Source: Polyangiaceae bacterium
GTDB lineage: Bacteria; Myxococcota; Polyangia; Polyangiales; Polyangiaceae
NCBI GenBank assembly: GCA_025936205.1
Contig: JAICTU010000028.1
Span: 1 to 31,964 of the forward strand
Direction: 5' to 3'
DNA: 31,964 nt
The notes below the pieces were generated by a model that worked only from the letters and a program-made list of their open reading frames with translations, did no database searches and was not told the DNA's origin. Shown in pieces: positions 25,911 through 31,964 of the stretch (the stretch's first letter is position 1; each line of letters opens with the position of its first letter). A program made the translations under genes and the position numbers.

Positions 25911-25928
25911 GCCAGCAGAAATGCTGGC
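25911..25928. promoter_or_regulatory. Perfect hairpin abutting the neuB start codon
   Basis: GCCAGCA-GAAA-TGCTGGC on the plus strand. In the neuB transcript the 3' arm ends at the base before AUG, so the normal ribosome-binding zone is entirely in the stem. This could repress neuB translation, or mean that the downstream ATG at 25886 or a leaderless start is used. Confidence 0.5.
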
Positions 25929-25959
25929 GCCGCCGCCCGCCCGTGCGCTCCGCGGGCTA

Positions 25960-25975
25960 CAGCGTCAACACGCTG
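25960..25975. repeat. Inverted repeat CAGCGT-CAAC-ACGCTG
   Basis: Exact 6-bp arms around a 4-base loop. An overlapping alternative pairing (GCGTCA with TGACGC) is also perfect, so the element can fold two ways. It is a candidate operator half-site pair or leader hairpin. Confidence 0.4.
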
Positions 25976-25996
25976 ACGCCGAGACATTGGCAGTGG

Positions 25997-26010
25997 GCTC
26001 GGTACCGAGC
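25997..26010. promoter_or_regulatory. 14-bp perfect palindrome, candidate operator
   Basis: GCTCGGTACCGAGC reads the same on both strands with no spacer, as expected for a dimeric regulator site. It lies 82 bp upstream of neuA and 87 bp upstream of neuB, near the middle of the divergent region. Confidence 0.45.
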
Positions 26011-26011
26011 G

Positions 26012-26024
26012 GGCGCCGTGCGCC
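26012..26024. repeat. Inverted repeat GGCGC-CGT-GCGCC
   Basis: Exact 5-bp arms with a 3-base loop, directly after the 14-bp palindrome. Weak alone in such GC-rich DNA, but part of the cluster. Confidence 0.3.
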
Positions 26025-26091
26025 ACCAGGAGTCCCCACTCAGAGCCCTCCAGGCCTAGTCGCCCGCGCCGAACGTGCCGTCCGTACTGAC

Positions 26092-26838
26092 ATGGACCCA
26101 GATCGGCGCGCCTACCGCCTCTCCGAGCGCGAGTTGACCATCGGCGCCGTGTGCGCCCGCGGCGGCTCCAAGGGCGTCCCGCGCAAGAACCTGCGCCCGC
26201 TGCACGGCAAGCCGCTGCTCGCTCGCGCCATCGAACAGGCTCAGGCCACGCAGATCTTCGACCACGTGGTGACCTCGACCGACGACGAAGAGATGGCCGC
26301 GCTGGCGCGCTCGTGCGGCGCGGAGGTGCCCGGCCTGCGCCCGGCGCATCTGGCGCGCGATGACTCGAACAAATGGCACGTGTTCCGTCAGCTGGTGACC
26401 GAGCTGGAAGCTCGCGGCGTCGGCCCCGTGGGCATCGTGGCGGACCTCGACACCGGAGCGGCTCTGCGCAGCATCGATGATATCCGCGGCGCGGTCCGGC
26501 GCTTGATCGAGACCGGCGCTGACGTGTGCGTCACCGCATACGAAGCCGATCATAATCCATACTACAACATGGTCGAGATGGACGGCCGCGGCATCGCGCG
26601 GGTGTGCTCGCCACCGCCCGTGCCCATCGCCAACCGCCAGCAAGCGCCTCCCGTGTACAACCTGTCTCCGGCGATCTTCGCGATCCGGCGTGGCGCGCTG
26701 TTCGAGCGGGAACACTGGTCCCAGTGCCAGATGACCTTGTGCGTGATCCCCCGCGAGCGCGCCGTCGACATCGACACCGAGTTCGACTTTCGCCTGGTCG
26801 AGTTCTTGATGAGCGAGAGGATCCGCGCGGCAGGCTGA
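26092..26838 (+). CDS. neuA: CMP-nonulosonic acid cytidylyltransferase
   Basis: 248 residues from the ATG at 26092; upstream in-frame codons read through non-coding-looking sequence, and no SD is seen. ARGGSKGVPRKN (22-33) is the CTP-binding signature. VYNLSPAIFAIRR (188-200) and VDIDTEFDF (225-233, metal and sugar binding) also fit the family. It activates the nonulosonic acid with CTP to the CMP-sugar used by transferases. Oddity: the segment that usually reads like QPTSPLR is DLDTGAALRS (118-127), lacking the T-S-P core. This may mark a divergent subfamily or a different acceptor sugar (CMP-legionaminate type). It is divergent from neuB; its stop lies 9 bp from a convergent gene. Confidence 0.85.
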   Translation: MDPDRRAYRLSERELTIGAVCARGGSKGVPRKNLRPLHGKPLLARAIEQAQATQIFDHVVTSTDDEEMAALARSCGAEVPGLRPAHLARDDSNKWHVFRQLVTELEARGVGPVGIVADLDTGAALRSIDDIRGAVRRLIETGADVCVTAYEADHNPYYNMVEMDGRGIARVCSPPPVPIANRQQAPPVYNLSPAIFAIRRGALFEREHWSQCQMTLCVIPRERAVDIDTEFDFRLVEFLMSERIRAAG

Positions 26839-26860
26839 TGAGCGGCGTCAGGCCGCCTGC
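26830..26860. terminator. Possible hairpin across convergent neuA end
   Basis: GCAGGC (26830-26835) pairs with GCCTGC (26855-26860). An alternative internal stem GCGGC/GCCGC (26842-26856) competes with it. The element spans both convergent stop codons; no T-run is present. Weak terminator candidate. Confidence 0.25.
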
Positions 26861-27474
26861 ACGATGCGGATCTTCTCGGCCTGGCTCGCCCGATAGAAGC
26901 GCCGCAGGATCCGCTGCGTCCAGTGGTCCTGGCCGTAGGCAATCAGGCTGGACCAGAGCTTGGCGGCGAGGTCGTTCGCCAGCCGGTAGCGCTCACCTTG
27001 CTCGCTGCTCTCAGCGTGGAGGTAGCGAACATCTTCATACAACCTGCGATGCAGGTCCGGCAGGGCCGCCGCGTCCACGCCGCCGTCCGCGAGGATCGCA
27101 AATTTGTCGACCTCCGCTTGCAGTTCGAGCTCCAGCAGCGTGGTCGGCAGACGCGTGCGCGCCCGCTCGGCAATGTGGATGAAGTGGCTGATGCCCTCCA
27201 CCGCGCCGAGGTATGCGTCCATCTCGTGGCTCGGCTCGCCCGCCAGGAGCGCCCGCACAGACGCGCCCGGGAGCAGCACGACGAGTTCCAGCTCTTCCTG
27301 GCTCTGGCGCACGATCAGTTGCTCGCGATGCTCGTCTGACTCCACGCGCACGAAGGGCAGGATGCTCGGCGCAGGTTCCAGCTGGTAGATCTGCTCGAGC
27401 CGCCGCTGAATGCGTTGCAGCTCGTTTCCTGCTCGATCGCACAGCCATTCGGGCGCTACGGGCAAATCCGGCAC
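26848..27474 (-). CDS. Protein of unknown function, helical, cytoplasmic
   Basis: 208 residues from GTG 27474. The frame extends upstream to a TTG at 27549, but a strong promoter-like sequence sits at 27483-27511 inside that extension, so a start at 27474 or TTG 27465 is preferred. I do not recognise the family. It is a mixed protein: an N-terminal helix (ELQRIQRRLEQIYQLEP), a strand-like middle (LELVVLLPGASVRALLAGEP), and conserved-looking helices (SHFIHIAERARTRLPTTLLE, LELQAEVDKFAIL). It ends with a basic helix (HWTQRILRRFYRASQAEKIR). No membrane span, signal or Cys cluster is seen. It is convergent with neuA and divergent from the CbiX gene. Confidence 0.8.
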   Translation of the reverse strand: MPDLPVAPEWLCDRAGNELQRIQRRLEQIYQLEPAPSILPFVRVESDEHREQLIVRQSQEELELVVLLPGASVRALLAGEPSHEMDAYLGAVEGISHFIHIAERARTRLPTTLLELELQAEVDKFAILADGGVDAAALPDLHRRLYEDVRYLHAESSEQGERYRLANDLAAKLWSSLIAYGQDHWTQRILRRFYRASQAEKIRIVQAA

Positions 27475-27482
27475 GCCCTCCG

Positions 27483-27511
27483 AGTATAGCCGGCCGGGCG
27501 TGGCCCGGCAA
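27483..27511 (-). promoter_or_regulatory. Sigma70-type promoter, nearly on the start codon
   Basis: On the minus strand TTGCCG (27511-27506), exactly 17 bp, then TATACT (27488-27483): both hexamers are close to consensus with ideal spacing. The predicted start point (~27476) is within 2-3 nt of the GTG at 27474. The transcript would be leaderless or nearly so, and the GGAGGG between -10 and the GTG would lie mostly outside the mRNA. Confidence 0.55.
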
Positions 27512-27581
27512 ACCGGCCTCCGCAGCAGGAATTGACCTGCCCGCACCAAACGGTCAAAATGGACACCGAGAGGCAGCGCCG

Positions 27582-27944
27582 GTGAAACGCGCCATCGTCA
27601 TCGTCGACCACGGCAGCGGCCAGGAAGCGGCCAATGCCGTCGTGCTGGAGCTCGCGAGCGCCGTGCAAGCGCGCGCGGGCCAGCACGTGCACGTGGCGGG
27701 GGCCCACATGGAAGGGGCTGACCCGTCGCTGCTGGACGCGATCGAAGCATGTGTGAGCCAGGGTGCGCTCGAGGTGACCGTGCAGCCGCTGTTTCTGGTG
27801 CCGGGGAAGCACGCCACGCGCGACATACCGGAGTTGCTCGTTGCTGCGCGCCAGCGTCATCCGCAGGTGCGCTTCGAGCTGGGGCAGGTGCTCGGCGCCG
27901 ATCCTCTGCTCGTCGAGCTGCTCGCGCGCCGCTGCGGCCTTTGA
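27582..27944 (+). CDS. cbiX: Short CbiX-type chelatase (sirohydrochlorin cobaltochelatase family)
   Basis: 120 residues, GTG start with AGAGG eight bases upstream. It is the single-domain CbiX(S) size. IVDHGSG carries H10 and LVPGKHATRDIPELL carries H77, the two metal-binding histidines of the family. AHMEGADPSLLDAIEACVSQ is the typical middle helix. Family members insert Co2+ (or Ni2+/Fe2+) into sirohydrochlorin-type tetrapyrroles as dimers. The usual HGSR reads HGSG here. No other cobalamin or siroheme gene is in the window, so the metal and pathway remain open. It is followed after 65 bp by the dehydrogenase gene on the same strand, but a common operon is not certain. Confidence 0.87.
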   Translation: MKRAIVIVDHGSGQEAANAVVLELASAVQARAGQHVHVAGAHMEGADPSLLDAIEACVSQGALEVTVQPLFLVPGKHATRDIPELLVAARQRHPQVRFELGQVLGADPLLVELLARRCGL

Positions 27945-28009
27945 GCCGAGCGGTTCTGATTCGCGGCGGGCGATTCGCGATTCCGCCGTGCGCGGGCTAA
28001 GATCACGAT

Positions 28010-29359
28010 ATGGTCGATCTCTCTCAGCTAGAGCCCCACGCCTTCGCGGATCACCTGCAAGCGCTGGGACTGCGCCGTGCGGCCTTCATTCAGACTCCAG
28101 CGGGGGAGCTGCAATCCTCGCACCCCGAGCTGCGCGGGCTCGCGCAGAGCTTGCTCGGCAACGCGCGCGACTACGACCGGCATCAAGCGCTGTTCCTCGA
28201 GCTGGGCGAGCAAACGGGTGTTCTGCTTGGCGCGTTCCTGCACCGCACGCGCCGCGGACAGGGCATCGGCGGCGTACGGCTCTGGTCGTACGCGAGCGTC
28301 GCCGACTTTCTGAACGATGGCTTGCGCCTCTCGCGGGGCATGGGTCGCAAGAATGCGCTGGCAGGCCTGTGGTGGGGCGGCGGCAAGGGCGTGATCGCAC
28401 GCGCTCCGGGCCAGCGCCACGAGGAGCCCGCCTATCGGGCCCAGCTCTTCCAGGACTATGGGCGTTTCATCACGTCGCTGCGCGGCGCCTACATCACCGC
28501 GGAAGACGTCGGCACGACCGAGCCGGACATGGCCTCGATCCACGAGGTGACCCGCTACGTGGTCTGCGTGCCGGCGAGCGTGGGCGGTTCAGGCAATCCC
28601 TCGCCGGCGACCGCACGCGGCGTGGTATCGGCCATGGAAGGCGCGCTGGCTCATGCGGGCCTGGGCGACCTGCGCGGCAAGGTCATCGCCATGCAAGGGG
28701 TCGGCAATGTCGGCGGTTTCATGATCCATGAGCTGCTGACGCGCGGGGTCGCAAAGATCGTGGGCGCCGACGTCTCGGCGGCCGCCGTCCGCGCGGTGCG
28801 CGAACGCCACCCTGGTGAGCGCTTGCAGCTGCGCGTGGTGACCCCCGGCGATCAGGAGATCCTGGCCGAGCCGTGTGACATCCTGGCTCCCAATGCTCTG
28901 GGCGGGATCATCCATTCGGAATCCATCCCGCGCCTGCAGGCGAAGATCGTATGCGGAGCCGCCAACAACCAGCTACTCGATCCACAGCGCGATGCGGCCC
29001 TGTTGCGCGCGCGCTCCGTGGTGTACGTGCCCGATTTCGTGGCCAATCGCATGGGTATCGTGAATTGCGCGAACGAGCAATACGGCAGCATTCCCGATGA
29101 TCCCGCGATCATGCGCCACTACGATCCTGCCTGGGAGAACTCCGTGTATCGCATCACACGCAGCGTGCTCGAGCGCGCCGAGCGTACCGGCATCACCTCG
29201 ACCGAAGCCGCCAACGCGCTCGCCGACGAGCTTGCCGACCAGCCGCATCCTATCTTTCCCGATCGCACCGCCCAGATCATCACTGGGTTGATGGCGAGCG
29301 GGTGGGCGAGCGCTCCGGCGCGGGCCCCCGCACTCGTGGCCGCCGGCGGCCGGCGCTGA
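28010..29359 (+). CDS. Glu/Leu/Phe/Val-family amino acid dehydrogenase
   Basis: 449 residues. RKNALAGLWWGGGKG holds K114 and K126, spaced 12 apart exactly like the substrate and catalytic lysines of leucine dehydrogenase (68 and 80). TAEDVGTTEPDM holds the catalytic Asp (D166). A Rossmann motif GVGNVGGFM with an acidic end (IVGADVS) points to NAD. PDFVANRMGIVNCANEQYG matches the conserved C-terminal hinge. It oxidatively deaminates an L-amino acid to the 2-oxo acid, or the reverse. It is longer than leucine dehydrogenase (~365), with extra N-terminal ~45 and C-terminal residues. Substrate cannot be fixed; branched-chain or aromatic is more likely than glutamate given the LeuDH-like lysine spacing. 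The start ATG has only a weak SD. Confidence 0.92.
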   Translation: MVDLSQLEPHAFADHLQALGLRRAAFIQTPAGELQSSHPELRGLAQSLLGNARDYDRHQALFLELGEQTGVLLGAFLHRTRRGQGIGGVRLWSYASVADFLNDGLRLSRGMGRKNALAGLWWGGGKGVIARAPGQRHEEPAYRAQLFQDYGRFITSLRGAYITAEDVGTTEPDMASIHEVTRYVVCVPASVGGSGNPSPATARGVVSAMEGALAHAGLGDLRGKVIAMQGVGNVGGFMIHELLTRGVAKIVGADVSAAAVRAVRERHPGERLQLRVVTPGDQEILAEPCDILAPNALGGIIHSESIPRLQAKIVCGAANNQLLDPQRDAALLRARSVVYVPDFVANRMGIVNCANEQYGSIPDDPAIMRHYDPAWENSVYRITRSVLERAERTGITSTEAANALADELADQPHPIFPDRTAQIITGLMASGWASAPARAPALVAAGGRR

Positions 29360-29402
29360 CCAGTGCGCTCTGGGCCGTAGGATTGGCCTCGATCCGAGGG
29401 CT

Positions 29403-29420
29403 GCGAGCGAATAGGCTCGC
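29403..29420 (+). promoter_or_regulatory. Hairpin directly before the DUF58 ribosome site
   Basis: GCGAGC-GAATAG-GCTCGC, perfect 6-bp stem, ends just before GGAGC and the GTG at 29426. It could end dehydrogenase transcripts or modulate DUF58 translation. No T-run follows. Confidence 0.35.
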
Positions 29421-29425
29421 GGAGC

Positions 29426-31012
29426 GTGCGCCTCTTCCCGACCCGACCCGCGCTGGACCTCGCATTGGCGGCCGCGTCGGTCGTGCTGGTCGGGGTACTG
29501 CTGTTTCAGCCGGCCATCGTGGCCTGGGGAGGGGCCCTGATGACGGGGCTGGCTCTGGCGCGCGCTATCACGCTGCTGAATGTGGCCCGCGTGCGCACGG
29601 CGGGCTTCGAGATGGTCTGGCGCAACGGTGGACGTAGCGCGCGCGTCGCGAAGGGCCAGACGATCGTGCTCCTTGCCGAAGTCCGCAATCGCGACACGCG
29701 CGCGGTGCGCTTCGCGGCTTCCCGGGTCGTTGCTTCGGCCAATGTCGAGCTCCAGGTGTCGCCGGCGGCCGGGGAGGTGCCGGCGGGAGGGCGCCTGGAG
29801 TTATCGGTGCAGGTCCGCGGCAAGCGCGTGGGGCGGCACGGCCTGTTCGGCCTGGGCTTGGAGATGCGAGGGAGCACCGGTCTGTTCGAGGTGCCGCTCA
29901 CCTTCGCCAATGCTTTTGGGATCGAGGTCCTGCCCGCCGCAGCGCTCAGCCGCCGCGCGGCGTTGCGCTTCGCCGCCGCGGCCATTGGCGCGCGCCCCTC
30001 GCGTCGCAGCGGCGACTCGAGCGAGTTCAGTGAGATCCGCGACCATCAATTCGGCGACCCCCTGAAGCGCGTCGCCTGGAAGGCCTCTGCGCGGCGCGGG
30101 AAGCTGATGGTGCGCAAATACGAGACCGAAGAACGGGAGATTGTCTGGCTGGTACTCGACGCATCGGTCGAGCTCTGGGCGGGGCGCCTCGGCGCAGCCC
30201 CACTGGACCTGGCCATCGACGGCGCCGCGGAGCTAGCGCGCCAACATCTGCGCGCGGGGCACGAGGTAGGTCTGGAGCTGGTCACTGGCGACGGCGTGGC
30301 CAAGGTGGCTACCAGTCGGGGCAGCGGGCAAGAGCAGCGCCTGTTCGAGGCGCTGCTGCGCGCCCCGACCGCGCTCGAGCCGAGCCGGAGTGGCCTGGAC
30401 GAGCGCGGCATCGCCCAAAAGGTCTTGGAGCACCTCGTGGCCAGCACGCCCGCCCTGGCCGCCCGAGTGCCCGCCGGACACCTGGATGCGATCGCCGCGC
30501 TGGCGCGCGAGCAGCTCGAACAGGCGCCGTTTCCGGACGCACAGATCCATGGTGCCACCTCCCGCGAAAGCCTGCTGCGCAGCTATCTGGCCGCCTTCGG
30601 TGTGGGCGCCAGCCCACGCCTCGAGCCCGAGCGGCCGCGCACCGACAGGGTGCTGGCCGAGGCGATTGCGGCCCACGTCTCGAACCGCGTCAACAGCTTG
30701 GTGTATGTGATGTCGCCGTTGCCCGATGCCACGCGCCTCGCGCTGCTCGGGCCCGCGCTCCGGCGCTCCCGTCGCAGCAGAACGCAGGTGCGCTGGCTGC
30801 ATGCCCCCGACCTGCCGGCGCTGGAAGCGACTCAGGATGTCAGCGGCCAGCTGGCACGAACGGCGGCACGCTTGCGAGCGGAGACCGAGCGCCGGAGCGC
30901 AGAACTGGGTCTGCGACGCATCGGCATCGAGTCGTCGCTGTGCGTTCCCGCGGATACCGCTCTGGTGCGCGAAATGGCCGGTGTCGATCCCAAAGGAGGC
31001 CGAGCCGCATGA
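29426..31012 (+). CDS. DUF58 domain membrane protein (MoxR partner type)
   Basis: 528 residues, GTG start next to a GGAG. Two N-terminal hydrophobic segments (~10-30 and ~33-52) anchor it. A beta-rich region follows (VELQVSPAAGEVPAGGRLEL). The DUF58 signature at ~195-250 is clear: EFSEIRDHQFGDPLKRVAWK, SARRGKLMVRKYETEE and VWLVLDAS, the last leading into a vWA-like fold. It is longer than most DUF58 proteins (300-440), with an Ala/Arg/Leu-rich C-terminal extension. These proteins work with MoxR ATPases. The nearest moxR ends at 23627, about 5.8 kb away. Its stop overlaps the rsmA start (ATGA), so rsmA is translated from the same mRNA. Confidence 0.92.
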   Translation: MRLFPTRPALDLALAAASVVLVGVLLFQPAIVAWGGALMTGLALARAITLLNVARVRTAGFEMVWRNGGRSARVAKGQTIVLLAEVRNRDTRAVRFAASRVVASANVELQVSPAAGEVPAGGRLELSVQVRGKRVGRHGLFGLGLEMRGSTGLFEVPLTFANAFGIEVLPAAALSRRAALRFAAAAIGARPSRRSGDSSEFSEIRDHQFGDPLKRVAWKASARRGKLMVRKYETEEREIVWLVLDASVELWAGRLGAAPLDLAIDGAAELARQHLRAGHEVGLELVTGDGVAKVATSRGSGQEQRLFEALLRAPTALEPSRSGLDERGIAQKVLEHLVASTPALAARVPAGHLDAIAALAREQLEQAPFPDAQIHGATSRESLLRSYLAAFGVGASPRLEPERPRTDRVLAEAIAAHVSNRVNSLVYVMSPLPDATRLALLGPALRRSRRSRTQVRWLHAPDLPALEATQDVSGQLARTAARLRAETERRSAELGLRRIGIESSLCVPADTALVREMAGVDPKGGRAA

Positions 31013-31851
31013 GCGTCAAAGCCGAGCTGGAGCAACACGGCCTGCGCGCGCGCCGCTCGCTGGGCCAGAACTTCCTCGCTGACCGAGGCCTGTGCGACAG
31101 GATCGCGGCGCTGGTAGCGCCGTGCCAAGGCAGCGTGCTCGAGATCGGCGCAGGGCTTGGCGCGCTCACCGCGCCGCTGCTGGCGCGAGGCAGCCACGTG
31201 CTGGCGGTGGAGACCGATCGCAGCCTCACGGCCGTGCTGCGAGAGAAGTTCGCGAGTGAGCTCAGCGCGGGCCAGCTGGAGCTGCTGGAGGCAGACGCGC
31301 GCGAGCTCGATCTAGCGGCGGTGCTCGGCCGGCTGCCGTCGCCGCGCACGCTGGCTGGTAACCTGCCGTACCACCTCTCCGGGCTCTTGCTGCGGCGGGC
31401 CGTGGATCTGGTGGCGCTGTGCGAGCGGGCCGTCTTCTTGCTGCAGCTCGAGGTCGTGGATCGGCTCTGCGCCGAGCCGGGCGCCGCCGACTATGGGGCG
31501 CTGAGCGTCTTCGTACAGTCCGTGTATCGCCCCCGGCGCGAGCTGGTGGTACGCCGCGGCGCCTTCTATCCACAGCCCGGGGTCGATTCGGCGATCGTCG
31601 CGCTGGAGCTGCGGGAGCCGCGCTGCGCTGCACCCTCGGAGACCTTCAGCCGGGTGGTGAAGGCCGCGTTCGAGAAGCGCCGCAAGACGCTGCGCAATGC
31701 CTGGCGCGCACTGGAGCTGAGCCCGCCGGAGCTGGAGCGGCTGGCAAGCGAGGCGCAGATCGATCTGGACGCTCGCGGCGAAACGCTGTCCGTGAGCGCA
31801 TTCGAGCGCATGGCAGCCGCCGTGGAGGCGCACCGCAGCGCGTCGAAGTGA
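31009..31851 (+). CDS. rsmA: 16S rRNA dimethyladenosine transferase RsmA (KsgA)
   Basis: 280 residues, normal length. The ATG at 31009 has AAAGGAGG nine bases upstream and overlaps the DUF58 stop. GQNFL (19-23), the S-adenosylmethionine motif LEIGAGLGALT (44-54) and acidic VETD (67-70), the catalytic NLPYHLS (118-124) and YPQPGVDSAI are all present, followed by the helical C-terminal domain (AAFEKRRKTLRNAW). It dimethylates the two adjacent adenines in helix 45 of 16S rRNA late in small-subunit assembly. Coupling to a DUF58 gene is an unusual setting for it. Confidence 0.96.
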   Translation: MSVKAELEQHGLRARRSLGQNFLADRGLCDRIAALVAPCQGSVLEIGAGLGALTAPLLARGSHVLAVETDRSLTAVLREKFASELSAGQLELLEADARELDLAAVLGRLPSPRTLAGNLPYHLSGLLLRRAVDLVALCERAVFLLQLEVVDRLCAEPGAADYGALSVFVQSVYRPRRELVVRRGAFYPQPGVDSAIVALELREPRCAAPSETFSRVVKAAFEKRRKTLRNAWRALELSPPELERLASEAQIDLDARGETLSVSAFERMAAAVEAHRSASK

Positions 31852-31964
31852 CGGTCGCTCGCTGGCTCGCCGCGGCGCTCGCTCGCACCGCGGCGGCGCG
31901 TTCGCGCTACTGGTGCTCGCCGGCGTGCGCGGCTTAGCGCGGCGCCGCGGCCTGCAGGGAGTCG
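31852..31964. other. Downstream end of window, no gene called
   Basis: The 113 bp after rsmA is extremely GC-rich with small palindromes (CGCCGCGGCG, GCGGCGCCGC). One frame reads a hydrophobic stretch (GGAFALLVLAGVRGLA) that could be the signal peptide of a next gene, but no ribosome site or start supports it within the window. Confidence 0.4.

Larger units (their letters stand above)
25911..26091. promoter_or_regulatory. Hairpin-rich divergent region between neuB and neuA
   Basis: Within 181 bp, four perfect inverted repeats fall in the first 114 bp (listed separately). This region must carry the promoters of both nonulosonate transcription units. No clear -35/-10 pair was found. The last ~65 bp before neuA holds an AGGAG at 26028-26032 but no start codon near it. 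Confidence 0.5.

Noticed and set aside
24771..25976. 401-residue plus-strand frame opposite neuB
   Set aside because: Shadow of neuB, which has clear catalytic motifs.
25819..26091. N-terminal extension of the neuA frame
   Set aside because: Reads through the neuB start and the hairpin cluster; the family signature begins shortly after ATG 26092.
27475..27549. N-terminal extension of the unknown minus-strand gene to a TTG
   Set aside because: Contains a near-consensus promoter and basic, unconserved-looking sequence.
31852..31937. Short GTG frame after rsmA
   Set aside because: Only 29 codons, no ribosome site, Arg/Ala composition.

Overview
The window looks like chromosomal DNA of a high-GC deltaproteobacterial-type organism, most likely Myxococcota. 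The evidence is very high G+C at third codon positions, an MJ0042-type zinc-ribbon protein joined to a Pro/Ala linker and a long TPR tail, giant TPR proteins, paired Cys-rich lipoprotein-like proteins with propeller-style repeats, and frequent GTG/TTG starts. This is inferred from architecture, not from a database search. The window is almost fully coding. I see no tRNA, rRNA, CRISPR array, insertion sequence or phage gene.

Left part (1-11119): two translationally coupled minus-strand genes encode helical-repeat proteins (one cut by the window edge, one about 1570 residues). They diverge from a plus-strand gene for a 1521-residue zinc ribbon / LPxV-repeat linker / single membrane span / TPR protein. 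The 0.3-kb divergent region carries inverted repeats.

Middle (11088-20279): a tightly packed minus-strand run, read in the order propeller-like lipoprotein, second large lipoprotein, mutS, SIR2-family deacylase, HAD-IB phosphatase. Most joints are 4-bp stop/start overlaps or gaps of about 20 bp, so this is probably one operon. Its last gene runs 32 bp into the end of the convergent zinc-ribbon gene.

Right part (20280-31964): a gene-poor 0.4-kb stretch, then a small minus-strand gene whose Shine-Dalgarno lies in a hairpin. Next come a DUF4350-like gene and moxR on plus. A nonulosonic (sialic-type) acid cassette follows (neuC and neuB on minus, neuA on plus) around a hairpin-rich intergenic region. 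Then come a minus-strand gene of unknown function with a strong sigma70-like promoter almost on its start codon, a short CbiX-type chelatase, a Glu/Leu/Phe/Val-type dehydrogenase, a DUF58 gene and rsmA, all on plus. DUF4350, MoxR and DUF58 normally sit together. Here about 5.8 kb holding the nonulosonate genes and three others separates moxR from DUF58.

The three neu genes alone could take UDP-GlcNAc to a CMP-activated nonulosonic acid for surface glycans. The MoxR/DUF58/DUF4350 set suggests an envelope-associated AAA+ chaperone system. MutS and RsmA are housekeeping.
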